Source of the DNA: Bin16 sp965206315
GTDB lineage: Bacteria; Chloroflexota; Dehalococcoidia; Lucifugimonadales; Australimonadaceae
NCBI GenBank assembly: GCA_965206315.1
Contig: OZ242210.1
Span: 1,860,001 to 1,924,000, forward strand
Length of the DNA stretch: 64,000 nt
Reading direction: 5' to 3'
Positions 43,759-51,648 of the stretch are shown here, in pieces (position 1 is the first letter of the stretch; each line of letters opens with the position of its first letter). Both the position numbers and the translations under genes were made by a program. Under the pieces are notes generated by a model, which saw only the letters and a program-made list of their open reading frames with translations, did not search any database and was not told the origin of the DNA.

Positions 43759-45044
43759 GGGGTAGCCTTGAGCGTCTGCTGGCCGCCCATGTACGGCACG
43801 AGCGCGTCCGGCAGGCGAACGGAGCCGTCCGGCTGCTGGTACGTCTCCAGCAGGGCGATGAGTACACGGGGCAGCGCGAGGCCGGAGCCGTTGAGCGTAT
43901 GCACGAGGTACGGGCGCGCGCCGTGCTCCTTCCGGTAGCGGATGTTGGCGCGCCGCGCCTGGAAGTCGGTGCAGTTGGAGCAGGAGCTGACCTCCAGCCA
44001 CTCCTCGCTGGCGGGCGTCCATATCTCCACGTCGTAGCTCAGCGTCGAAGCGAAGCCGAGGTCGCCGCTGCACAGTTGCAGGATGCGGAACGGCAGGCCG
44101 AGACCGCGCACGATGTCCGACGCGTGCTCCACGAGTTCGTCCAGCGCCGCGGGCGACTGCTCCGGCTCGACGAACTGGTACATCTCGACCTTCTCGAACT
44201 GGTGGAGCCGCTTGAGGCCGCGCACCTGCGAGCCCGCGGCGGCGCGCTCCCGCCGGAAGCAGGGCGTGTGCGCCATGTACTTGATGGGCAGCGACCCGGG
44301 CGGCAGTATCTCGTCGGCGTGCAGGCTGGTCAGCGGCACCTCCGCCGTCGGGATGAGCCACAGGTCCTCCTCCGCGTCGCGGTACAGTGCGTCGGCGAAC
44401 TTCGGCAGGTTGCTGCTGTTCACCATCGTCTGACCCAGGACGAGGAATGGCACGCCGCGCTCTTCGTACCCGTGCCGCTCCCGGTGCAGGTCGAGCATCC
44501 ACTGCACGACGGCCCGCTGAAGCCGCGCGCCCGCCTCGCCGAGCGCGTAGAACATCCGCCCGGAGAGCTTCGCCCCGCGCTCGAAGTCGGTGACGCCAAG
44601 CGACTCCGACAGCTCCCAGTGCGGCTTCAGTTCGAAGTCGTAGGAGCGGTTCTCGCCCTCCTCCCGCACGACGATGTTGGCGGTCTCGTCCTCGCCTTCC
44701 GGCACGGCGTCCGAGACGATGTTGGGGAGCGTGAGCATCGTCTCGCGGAACGAGGTCTCCAGCGTGCGTGACTCGTCCTCCAGCGTCTTGAGACGCTCGC
44801 CGAGGACGCGGACCTCTTCCTTGCGTGTGTCGGCCTCCTCGCGCGCGCCGCTCTTCATCAGGTCGCCGATGGCGCGGCTCGCCTCGTTCCGGCGCGCGCG
44901 CAGATCTTCGAGTTCGCTCAGCGCCTGCCGCCACTGCTCGTCCGTCCGCGCGAGATCCGCCACGACGCTGGAGTCCTCGCCCCGGCGCTCCAGCGAGCGG
45001 GCGATGGTCTCCGGGCTGCGGCGCAGCAGGTTCGTGCTAAGCAT
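43755..45044 (-). CDS. serS: Seryl-tRNA synthetase
   Basis: Class II synthetase of 429 aa charging tRNA-Ser. The N-terminal coiled-coil arm spans about residues 25-110; motif 2 is in CFRRERAAAGSQVRGLKRLHQF and motif 3 in LNGSGLALPRVLIALLETYQ. ATG at 45044 (LSTNLLRRSPE) is chosen over 45071 because it gives the usual N-terminus and has AGAGG upstream; it overlaps the lysS stop by 8 nt. Confidence 0.96.
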   Translation of the reverse strand: MLSTNLLRRSPETIARSLERRGEDSSVVADLARTDEQWRQALSELEDLRARRNEASRAIGDLMKSGAREEADTRKEEVRVLGERLKTLEDESRTLETSFRETMLTLPNIVSDAVPEGEDETANIVVREEGENRSYDFELKPHWELSESLGVTDFERGAKLSGRMFYALGEAGARLQRAVVQWMLDLHRERHGYEERGVPFLVLGQTMVNSSNLPKFADALYRDAEEDLWLIPTAEVPLTSLHADEILPPGSLPIKYMAHTPCFRRERAAAGSQVRGLKRLHQFEKVEMYQFVEPEQSPAALDELVEHASDIVRGLGLPFRILQLCSGDLGFASTLSYDVEIWTPASEEWLEVSSCSNCTDFQARRANIRYRKEHGARPYLVHTLNGSGLALPRVLIALLETYQQPDGSVRLPDALVPYMGGQQTLKATP

Positions 45045-46602
45045 CCGGAACCTCTTCAGCCGGTTGCTCATCGGCCCTTCCCGCGCTCCCGGTGGCCCTG
45101 CTTAGGCTGATATTCCACTCTATGGCCGACGTCGAGCGCACCTGTGGGAAGAGCATCACGTCGCGGATCGTCGTCTGCCCGGTGAGCAGCATCACGAGCC
45201 GGTCGATGCCGATGCCGAGCCCGCCGGTCGGCGGCATGCCGTGCTCCAGCGCCGTGAGGAAGTCCTCGTCCATCCGGTCGAGGTCCTCGCCCTGGTACTG
45301 CTTCCGCAGCTCCTCCTGCTCGGCGAGCCGCTCGCGCTGCACGTCAGGGTCGTTCAGCTCCGTGAACGAGTTGGCGATCTCCATGCCTGCGGCGAACGCC
45401 TCGAACCGCTCCGTGTAGCGCGGGTTGTCCGGGCTCGCCTTGGCGAGCGGCGACATCTCGACCGGGTAGTCGACGAGGAACGCCGGCTGCACCAGTTTCG
45501 GCTCCACGAACGTGCCGACCAGCTTGTCGATGAGCCTGCCCCGGCTCTCCGCGTATGTGGCTGCGACGCCGGTGGCGCGCATCTTGTCGGCGAGCGACGC
45601 GGCGTCCGGGTGGTCGTCCAGGTTCACCCCTGCGTACTGCTCGATGGCGTCGTGGAGCGAGACGCGCGGCCACGGCCCCGTGAGCCGGATGACCTCGCCG
45701 CCGTACTCGATATTCGTGCCGCCCGTGACCTCTAGCGCGACCTGCGGCACGAGCGTCTCTACGAGCCGCATCACGTCGTTGTAGTCGGCGTACGCCTCGT
45801 ACGATTCGAGCGACGTGAACTCGGGGTTGTGCGAGGCGTCGATGCCCTCGTTCCGGAAGACGCGGCCTATCTCGTAGACCTTGTCCATGCCGCCGACGAT
45901 GAGGCGCTTCAGGTACAGCTCCGTTGCGATGCGGAGGTATATCTCGCGGTCGAGCGCGTTGTGCCGGGTGACGAATGGCTGGGCCATCGCGCCTGCGGGT
46001 ACGGGCACGAGCACCGGCGTGTCCACCTCCAGGAAGCCGCGCGCGTCGAAGAAGGCGCGGGTGGCGGAGATGATGCGGCTGCGGGCGCGCATCGTCTCGT
46101 GCACCTCGCGGTTGGAGATGAGGTCCAGGTAGCGCTGCCGGTACCGCTGCTCCACGTCGCGCAGGCCGTGGAACTTCTCCGGCGGAGGCCGGTGCGCCTT
46201 CGCCAGCAGCGTGAGACTCTCCACGGCGAGCGATATCTCGCCCATCTTCGTGCGGATCAGCGTGCCGGACGCGCCCGCGAAGTCGCCCAGATCGAGGTCG
46301 TCCACCAGCGCGTAGTCGTCGCCGAGTGCGTCGCTGCGGATGAACAGCTGCAGCCGCCCTTCCGAGTCCTCAACGTCCGCGAACGACGCCTTGCCCATCC
46401 GCCGGAGGCGCACGACGCGTCCTGCGACCGTGGCCGCGGGGCCGTCGCCGCCCGCGGCTTCGGCGTCGGCGAAGGCGCGCGTAGCTTCAGCCGTCGTGTG
46501 CGTTCGATGGAAGCGGGCGGGGTAGGGGTCTATGCCGCGCCGGCGCAGCCGCTCCAGCTTGGCTCGGCGGCTGGCGAGCAACTCGTCTCCGCGTTGAGGC
46601 AT
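45037..46602 (-). CDS. lysS: Lysyl-tRNA synthetase (class II)
   Basis: Enzyme of 521 aa charging tRNA-Lys. An OB-fold anticodon domain (residues 45-150, VAGRVVRLRRMGKASFADV) is followed by the class II core with FRNEGIDASHNPEFTSLESY (motif 2 region) and GLGIGIDRLVMLLTG (motif 3). The last 20 residues (TGSAGRADEQPAEEVPDA) are a charged extension. GGAG precedes the ATG. It lies 27 bp after greA. Confidence 0.97.
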   Translation of the reverse strand: MPQRGDELLASRRAKLERLRRRGIDPYPARFHRTHTTAEATRAFADAEAAGGDGPAATVAGRVVRLRRMGKASFADVEDSEGRLQLFIRSDALGDDYALVDDLDLGDFAGASGTLIRTKMGEISLAVESLTLLAKAHRPPPEKFHGLRDVEQRYRQRYLDLISNREVHETMRARSRIISATRAFFDARGFLEVDTPVLVPVPAGAMAQPFVTRHNALDREIYLRIATELYLKRLIVGGMDKVYEIGRVFRNEGIDASHNPEFTSLESYEAYADYNDVMRLVETLVPQVALEVTGGTNIEYGGEVIRLTGPWPRVSLHDAIEQYAGVNLDDHPDAASLADKMRATGVAATYAESRGRLIDKLVGTFVEPKLVQPAFLVDYPVEMSPLAKASPDNPRYTERFEAFAAGMEIANSFTELNDPDVQRERLAEQEELRKQYQGEDLDRMDEDFLTALEHGMPPTGGLGIGIDRLVMLLTGQTTIRDVMLFPQVRSTSAIEWNISLSRATGSAGRADEQPAEEVPDA

Positions 46603-46629
46603 GAGCGTCTCCGGTTGAGAAGTTCCGTT

Positions 46630-47109
46630 CTACTGAACGGAGACGATGGTGATGGACTGAGAGCCGGAGGGCGTCTTGAACTCCACCTTCTCCCCGGCCT
46701 TCTTTCCCAGGAGAGCCTTCCCGAGCGGGGACTCGTTGGAGATGCGACCGTCCGTGGGGGAGGCTTCCGTGCTGCCGACGATGGTGTAGGTGCTGGCCTT
46801 CTTCCCCTTCCCCATCTGTACGGCGACGATCGAGCCGAGCTCGACGACGTCCGAACTGGCCCCGGCCTGGGTGTGGTCGGGGATGATGACGGCGTTCGCG
46901 ATCATCATCTCCAGCTCCTGGATGCGGCCCTCCACGAACGCCTGCTCGTTCTTCGCTTCCTCGTACTCCGCGTTCTCCAGCTCCCCGACTTCCTTCGAGT
47001 CCTGGATGCGTTCGGCCACTTCCTGGCGCCGCACGCTGCGGAGCTGGTCGAGCTCCTCTTCGAGCTCGTGGAGCCCGGCGGTGGTGAGGTAGGTCCCTTC
47101 CAAGGCCAT
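46630..47109 (-). CDS. greA: Transcription elongation factor GreA
   Basis: A 159-aa factor that restarts backtracked RNA polymerase. The N-terminal coiled coil (1-75) carries EYEEAKNEQAFVEGRIQELE, including the acidic tip, and the C-terminal FKBP-like domain ends with SPLGKALLGKKAGEKVEFKT. CCGGAGGG lies 8 nt before the ATG. First gene of the operon, preceded by a long structured leader. Confidence 0.96.
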   Translation of the reverse strand: MALEGTYLTTAGLHELEEELDQLRSVRRQEVAERIQDSKEVGELENAEYEEAKNEQAFVEGRIQELEMMIANAVIIPDHTQAGASSDVVELGSIVAVQMGKGKKASTYTIVGSTEASPTDGRISNESPLGKALLGKKAGEKVEFKTPSGSQSITIVSVQ

Positions 47110-47138
47110 GGAGCAGCCCTCCGGTATGTTGGGAGAAA

Positions 47139-47178
47139 GCCGGGCACCCGCGGGGATTCCCGCTGCGAGGCGCCCGGC
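47139..47178 (-). promoter_or_regulatory. Structured 5' leader of the greA operon
   Basis: GCCGGGC and GCCCGGC pair at the ends of a 40-nt element; an inner CCCGCGGGGATTCCCGCTGC can fold further. It lies between the -10 box and the greA start, so it is in the transcript. A translation or attenuation role is possible but unproven. Confidence 0.45.
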
Positions 47179-47184
47179 CCGCCT

Positions 47185-47213
47185 ATTCTACCCGTAGCCC
47201 GCGGGTAAGTAAA
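47185..47213 (-). promoter_or_regulatory. Promoter of the greA-lysS-serS operon
   Basis: Minus strand: TTTACT (47213-47208), 17-bp spacer, TAGAAT (47190-47185). Confidence 0.6.
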
Positions 47214-47268
47214 CGTCAGCGCGCGGAAGCGCTGCGGGAAACCCCGCTAACCCTGCGAGCTAGTTTCA

Positions 47269-47298
47269 TTGAACAGAGATTCAAACAAAGTCTAGACT
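47269..47298 (+). promoter_or_regulatory. Promoter of rsmD-coaD
   Basis: TTGAAC (47269-47274), 18-bp spacer, TAGACT (47293-47298), 53 bp before the proposed start. Confidence 0.55.
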
Positions 47299-47350
47299 CT
47301 GTGCCAAGAGTTTCAGGCGGCAGGACGACCTGCCGGACAGGGGAGCGGCG

Positions 47351-47905
47351 CTGCGGATAACGGGCGGAATGGCAAGAGGCGTACCGCTGAGTTCGCCCAG
47401 GGCGCCCGGCGTGAGACCCACGACCGACAGAGTGCGGAGCGCGTTGTTCAACATCCTCGCTCGGTACGGGATCGAGGACTCCTACGTCGCAGACCTCTTC
47501 GCGGGAACGGGCTCCCTGGGCATCGAGGCTCTCAGCCGGGGAGCGGCCCATTCCGGGTTCGTCGAGGCAGACCGGAGGCAGATAGCAGTGATCAAGGCCA
47601 ACCTGCAGACAGCGGGGTTCGCGGACAGGGCGGACGTTCACGCGGCGCGTGCCGAGGACGCCCTCGACCGCTTGGGCCGCTGCGACTTCCTGCTGATGGA
47701 CCCGCCGTACACGCAGCCGTTCCCCGCCGCCCTCATAGCGCGCATCGGCGAGGCCGGTCTGCTGCGGGACGAGGGCATCCTGGTCTGCGGCCACTCCAGC
47801 AGAACCGCTGCGGACGACCGCTGCGGCTCGCTCGCGAAGTGGGACGACCGCCGTTACGGCGACGTGTCGCTGGCGTTCTACAGCCGCGCGGAGGCTGCGG
47901 CATGA
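47351..47905 (+). CDS. rsmD: 16S rRNA (guanine966-N2)-methyltransferase RsmD
   Basis: Class I SAM methyltransferase of about 184 aa: TRPTTDRVRSALFNIL-like segment (here VRPTTDRVRSALFNIL), SAM motif DLFAGTGSLGIEALSRGA and catalytic DPPY. The only ATG (47369) would cut off the conserved N-terminal RITGG block, which is encoded just upstream; a CTG at 47351 with AGGGGAG 5 nt before it would restore the family N-terminus (RITGGMARG). Start therefore uncertain between CTG 47351 and ATG 47369. Stop overlaps coaD (ATGA). Confidence 0.88.
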   Translation: MRITGGMARGVPLSSPRAPGVRPTTDRVRSALFNILARYGIEDSYVADLFAGTGSLGIEALSRGAAHSGFVEADRRQIAVIKANLQTAGFADRADVHAARAEDALDRLGRCDFLLMDPPYTQPFPAALIARIGEAGLLRDEGILVCGHSSRTAADDRCGSLAKWDDRRYGDVSLAFYSRAEAAA

Positions 47906-48387
47906 CGACGGCGATCTACCCCGGCCGCTTCGACCCGGTCACCGCGGGCCACCTGGACATCCTCCAGCGGGCATCGTACCTCTTCGAGAAGGTCGTCATG
48001 GCCGTGTTCGAGGCGCCGCAGAAGCAGACGATGTTCTCCACGGAGGAGCGCGTGCAGCTGATACGGGAAGCCGCCGCCGGGCTGTCGAACGTGGAGGTGC
48101 GGAGCTTCAGCGGCCTCGTCGTGGACTACGCGCAGGCCCAGGGAGCGACGGCCATCGTGAGGGGCATCAGGATGCACGCGGACTTCGAGTCCGAGTTCGA
48201 GATGGCCCTGATGAACCGGAAGCTCGCGCCCAACGTGGACGTGGTCTGCCTGATGACGGACGGACGCTACCAGTTCGTGCGCGCCTCGCTGCTCAAGGAG
48301 GTCGCCATGCTCGGTGGCGACATACGGGGACTAGCACCGGACAACGTTATCGCAGCGCTCGCCGAGCGCTTCGGACAACAGAGATAA
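47902..48387 (+). CDS. coaD: Phosphopantetheine adenylyltransferase
   Basis: A 161-aa nucleotidyltransferase for the fourth step of coenzyme A synthesis. It carries YPGRFDPVTAGHLDI (TxGH site), IVRGIRMHADFESEFEMALMNR and LKEVAMLGGDIRGL. Length and order are standard. Coupled to rsmD by an ATGA overlap, a widespread pairing. Confidence 0.96.
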   Translation: MTTAIYPGRFDPVTAGHLDILQRASYLFEKVVMAVFEAPQKQTMFSTEERVQLIREAAAGLSNVEVRSFSGLVVDYAQAQGATAIVRGIRMHADFESEFEMALMNRKLAPNVDVVCLMTDGRYQFVRASLLKEVAMLGGDIRGLAPDNVIAALAERFGQQR

Positions 48388-48414
48388 CACGATCGAGGGA
48401 CCAAGGAGGAAGTC

Positions 48415-48906
48415 ATGGAGTTACTGGACCTGGTGGACCGGCTGGAGAGCATGGCGGCTCAGTCCAAGAAGATGCCGATGACGAGCATGTCCATGGTGGA
48501 CACGGAGCACATGCTCGCGCTGATAGACCAGCTCCGCGTGGCGGTGCCCCGCAGCATCCACGAGGCGCAGGAGCTGATCGAGCGCCGCGAGCAGATCGTC
48601 AACCAGACGATGATCGACGCCCGCCGCATCCGCTCCACCGCCGAGGGCGACGCCCGCCTGCTCGTCGACGAGACGGAGCTGGTGAAGGCCGCCCAGCAGC
48701 GCTCGGAGGAGATCATCCAGGACGCCAACAGCAAGGCCGACCGGATCATCGGCCTCGCCGAGCAGGAGGCCCAGCGGCGCCGCGACGGCGCGGACGACTA
48801 CAGCCGCGACTGCCTGCACACGCTGGAAGAGCACGTCTCCAACATGCTCAACGAGATCCACGCGGGCCAGCGCGCACTGCTGCCTGCGGTCAGCCTCGCC
48901 CGCTAA
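48415..48906 (+). CDS. Coiled-coil protein downstream of coaD
   Basis: A 163-aa protein, nearly all helical, rich in Glu, Arg, Ala and Gln, with heptad-like segments from ERREQIVNQTMIDARRIRST through SEEIIQDANSKADRIIGLAE. It resembles ATP-synthase b-subunit or DivIVA-like rods but has no membrane segment. AAGGAGG precedes the ATG. It likely assembles as a scaffold; function unknown. Confidence 0.75.
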   Translation: MELLDLVDRLESMAAQSKKMPMTSMSMVDTEHMLALIDQLRVAVPRSIHEAQELIERREQIVNQTMIDARRIRSTAEGDARLLVDETELVKAAQQRSEEIIQDANSKADRIIGLAEQEAQRRRDGADDYSRDCLHTLEEHVSNMLNEIHAGQRALLPAVSLAR

Positions 48907-49269
48907 GCGCCTCGATTCCTCCTCCGGACAACGTGCACCCCTCCGGCCGGATTCACGGCTGGAGGGGCCTGCGCGTGTCTGGCCCCCTCGCACTGTCATT
49001 CCGAGCGGAGCCGTCCGGCGATAGCCGATGGCGGAGTCCCGCGCTTTAGCGCGCAGAATCCTCTCGGGGAGGCGCCTCGTCCTATGCCAACGTCACCCGA
49101 GAGATGTTTCGACTCCGCTGCGCTCCGCTCAACATGACAATAGCCCCTCGCCCTGTGGGAGAGGGAGGCCGCGCAGCGGCGGGTGAGGGCTGGACTGGCC
49201 CATCCCCATCGATGTTGGTTTGACCCGCTATACTCTCCTCCGTACTTCCCCTACGGAGGCCCGATACCC
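48907..49269. repeat. Terminator and dispersed repeats before the MmgE/PrpD gene
   Basis: A hairpin at 48938-48967 (CCCCTCCGGCCG, 6-nt loop, CGGCTGGAGGGG, one wobble) probably ends the coaD transcript. A long family-C composite (about 48996-49140, GTCATTCCGAGCGGAG to CTCCGCTCAACATGAC) and a family-A copy (49147-49190) follow. The right end holds the promoter and leader hairpin of the next gene. Confidence 0.7.
49229..49259 (+). promoter_or_regulatory. -10 box and leader hairpin that masks the ribosome site
   Basis: TATACT (49229-49234) is followed by a perfect inverted repeat CCTCCGTA-N7-TACGGAGG (49237-49259). The right arm contains the GGAGG used by the ATG at 49270, so the stem would hide it. 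Confidence 0.5.
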
Positions 49270-50607
49270 ATGTCTGCCACGCAATCCCTGGCCGCTTACG
49301 TCGCGAACGCGAACACGGACGACCTTCCGCCGTGGACGCTTCACGAGGCGAAGCGCACGCTCGTCAACATACTCGCAGTCTCGCTCTCCGCTTCCGCGGA
49401 CTCCGGCAGCCACGCCCTGATCGACTGGGCGCGTGACGAGGGCGCCGCCCCGAAGGCGTCCGTCGTCGGCTCGACGCTGCGGACGAGCGCGTTCAACGCC
49501 GCTATGGTCAACGGCTTCCTCGCGCACCTGCAGGACTACGACGACACCCACTTCCCGACCGTGCTGCACCCGACAGCCCCGGTCTGGCCTGCCGTGCTCG
49601 CCGTCGCCGAGGAGCGCGGCACGTCCGGCAGGGAGACGCTCGCGGCGTTCGTGCTGGGCGCGGAGGCGGCGTGCCGCGTAGCGATGTCCGTGCACCCGTG
49701 GCACTACGACATGGGCTGGCACATCACGGGAACGGCGGGTGTGTTCGGCGCCGCGGCGGGAGCGGGCAGGGTGCTCGGCCTCGGCACGGACGAGATGAAC
49801 ACGGCGATAGGCATCGCCGGGACGTTCGCGGCCGGCGTCCGGGAGGTGTTCGGCAGCCACGCGAAGGCGATGCACCCCGCGAAGGCGGCCAGCAACGGCG
49901 TGCAGTCCGCGCGGCTCGCGGCGCAGGGCTTCACCGGCGCGGACGACATCCTCGGCGGTCGCCGTGGCTTCTGGCAGGTGCTGTCGCCCAACGGGCACGA
50001 CGAGGTGGCGCTGCTGGCCGGTATCGGTGAGCGCTGGGAGCTCGGCAACAACGGCCTGAAGCCCTACGCCAACGGCGTCGTCTCGCATCCGATACAGGAC
50101 GCGGTGATCACCCTCCGCAACGAGCATGGCATCGCGCCGGAGGACGTCGCCTCCATCAACGCGGAGGTCAACCCGCTCGTCCTGGAGCTGATGAACCGCG
50201 CGGAACCGAGGCGCGGCCTCGAGGGCAAGTTCTCGTTCCAGCACTGCGCCGCAGCGGCGCTCGTGGACGGCGCGGGGCACGACGCCCAGTTCTCCGACGC
50301 CCGCGTCGCCGACCCCGTCATCAGCGCGGTGCGCTCGAAGGTGAGCGCGACCATCGACGAGGCGATGCGCGAGGACGAGGTGCGCCTCTCCATCACACTC
50401 ACCAGCGGGCAGGTGCACTCCATCTACGTCGAGCACGCCACCGGCTCGCCGGAGAACCCGATGACCGACTCGGCGCTCGAGGCGAAGTACCGTTCGCTCG
50501 CGGGCGAGGCGCTCCCGGCATCGCAGGTCGAGGAGCTGCTCGGCGCGGTTTGGGAGCTCGACTCGGCCCCGAACGTCGAGCAGGTAACGCGCCTCATGGC
50601 GCTCTGA
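49270..50607 (+). CDS. MmgE/PrpD family protein
   Basis: A 445-aa protein of the 2-methylcitrate dehydratase-like fold. Family marks are LQDYDDTHFPTVLHPTAPVW, RVAMSVHPWHYDMGWHITGT, FAAGVREVFGSHAKAMHPAKAA and NGLKPYANGVVSHPIQDA. Characterised members are 2-methylcitrate, cis-aconitate-related or iminodisuccinate enzymes; the substrate here is open. No other methylcitrate-cycle gene is nearby. The GGAGG site lies in a leader hairpin. Confidence 0.88.
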   Translation: MSATQSLAAYVANANTDDLPPWTLHEAKRTLVNILAVSLSASADSGSHALIDWARDEGAAPKASVVGSTLRTSAFNAAMVNGFLAHLQDYDDTHFPTVLHPTAPVWPAVLAVAEERGTSGRETLAAFVLGAEAACRVAMSVHPWHYDMGWHITGTAGVFGAAAGAGRVLGLGTDEMNTAIGIAGTFAAGVREVFGSHAKAMHPAKAASNGVQSARLAAQGFTGADDILGGRRGFWQVLSPNGHDEVALLAGIGERWELGNNGLKPYANGVVSHPIQDAVITLRNEHGIAPEDVASINAEVNPLVLELMNRAEPRRGLEGKFSFQHCAAAALVDGAGHDAQFSDARVADPVISAVRSKVSATIDEAMREDEVRLSITLTSGQVHSIYVEHATGSPENPMTDSALEAKYRSLAGEALPASQVEELLGAVWELDSAPNVEQVTRLMAL

Positions 50608-50768
50608 TCCCCTCTCCCTCGAGGGGAGAGGGTTAGGGAGAGGGTGAACCCGGACGGGGAGCAAGCCCCGTCGTTCCTGCGCAGGCAGGAACCTCGTCCC
50701 CCCTCCCAGGAGAGGCACGCGCCATTTAGCGCGGGGGTGAGGGTGAATCGAGATCGGAGGATGGTTCG
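50608..50768. repeat. Family A and B elements
   Basis: Two family-A copies (about 50608-50650 and 50698-50745) flank a family-B palindrome (about 50669-50692). The last 12 bp, ATCGGAGGATGG, supply the ribosome site of the AlaX-like gene. Confidence 0.7.
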
Positions 50769-51485
50769 ATGACCGAAGAGATATTCCATCACGACGCATA
50801 CGTGCGCAGGTTCAACGCTCAGGTCACGGCGTCTGACGACAACGCTGTGACGTTCGACAGGACGGCGTTCTTCCCCGGAGGCGGCGGTCAGCCGTGCGAC
50901 GTGGGAACGATCGCGTGCGAAAGCGGCATCGAGCGGCGGGTCGTCGGCGTGCGCCGTCGCGACGGCGACATCTGGCACGAGCTGGACGGCTCCGCGCCCG
51001 CCGTCGGCGAGGCGGCGATGTGCACGCTGAACTGGCAGCACCGGCACCAGCTGATGCGGACCCACACCGCGCTCCACATCCTCTGCGGCGTCATCTGGCG
51101 CGACTTCGGCGCCCACGTCACGGGCGGCAACATGACGCCGCTCGCCGCGCGGATGGACTTCGAGCTGGAGAGCATGAGCGTGGACTTCGCGGAGCGCGTG
51201 GAAGAGCTGGCGAACGCGGAGATCGCGCTCGCCCGGGAGATCAGCATCCGCTTCCTGCCGCGCGACGAGGCGATGGCGCACCCGGACCTGATCCGCACGA
51301 AGATCAACCTGCTGCCGGAGGGCATCGCCGAGGTGCGCGTCGTGGACATCGCGGGGCTGGACGTACAGGCCGACGGCGGTACGCACGTCGCCGACACCTC
51401 GGAGGTCGGCCGCATCCGCGTCGTCGGCCACGAGAGCAAGGGCCGCATCAACAAACGCCTCCGCATCGCCGTCGAAGACGCCTGA
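50769..51485 (+). CDS. AlaX-like alanyl-tRNA editing protein
   Basis: A 238-aa free-standing relative of the AlaRS editing domain that hydrolyses mischarged Ser/Gly-tRNA-Ala. An N-terminal beta domain with TAFFPGGGGQPCDVG precedes the zinc-site blocks HTALHIL and DGGTHVADTSEVG (Asp where AlaRS has Cys; other AlaX proteins also vary here). The C-terminal KGRINKRLRI matches the family end. Length fits AlaX-M. Confidence 0.88.
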   Translation: MTEEIFHHDAYVRRFNAQVTASDDNAVTFDRTAFFPGGGGQPCDVGTIACESGIERRVVGVRRRDGDIWHELDGSAPAVGEAAMCTLNWQHRHQLMRTHTALHILCGVIWRDFGAHVTGGNMTPLAARMDFELESMSVDFAERVEELANAEIALAREISIRFLPRDEAMAHPDLIRTKINLLPEGIAEVRVVDIAGLDVQADGGTHVADTSEVGRIRVVGHESKGRINKRLRIAVEDA

Positions 51486-51648
51486 CCCCCGTCATTCCCG
51501 CGAAGGCGGGAATCCCGCCTGGATGGGGGCGTCCCTCGTGGACGCCCGCTAGACTCCCCTCGCCCTCTGGGAGAGGGAGGCCGCGTAGCGGCGGGTGGGG
51601 GTGAACTGGACGCGGGCGCAGCCCCCGTCATTCCCGCGAAGGCGGGAA
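51486..51648. repeat. Repeat block carrying the left flank of the IS insertion
   Basis: Family B (51491-51514), a GGGGGCGTCCCTCGTGGACGCCC hairpin segment (pieces near 51522-51548), family A (51557-51604), then a family-B palindrome (51626-51648) interrupted at GCGGGAA by the IS30 element; the missing part resumes at 52681. Confidence 0.75.

Noticed and set aside
43759..44934. Open minus-strand frame leading into the UDG-like protein, giving a 618-aa fusion
   Set aside because: The first 390 codons overlap serS in another frame and are Arg/Ala-rich without motifs. The real gene starts at the GTG at 43758.
47101..47350. tRNA or riboswitch in the greA-rsmD divergent region
   Set aside because: No cloverleaf with a TTCRA arm and no known aptamer core; the structure is explained by a simple leader hairpin and two promoters.
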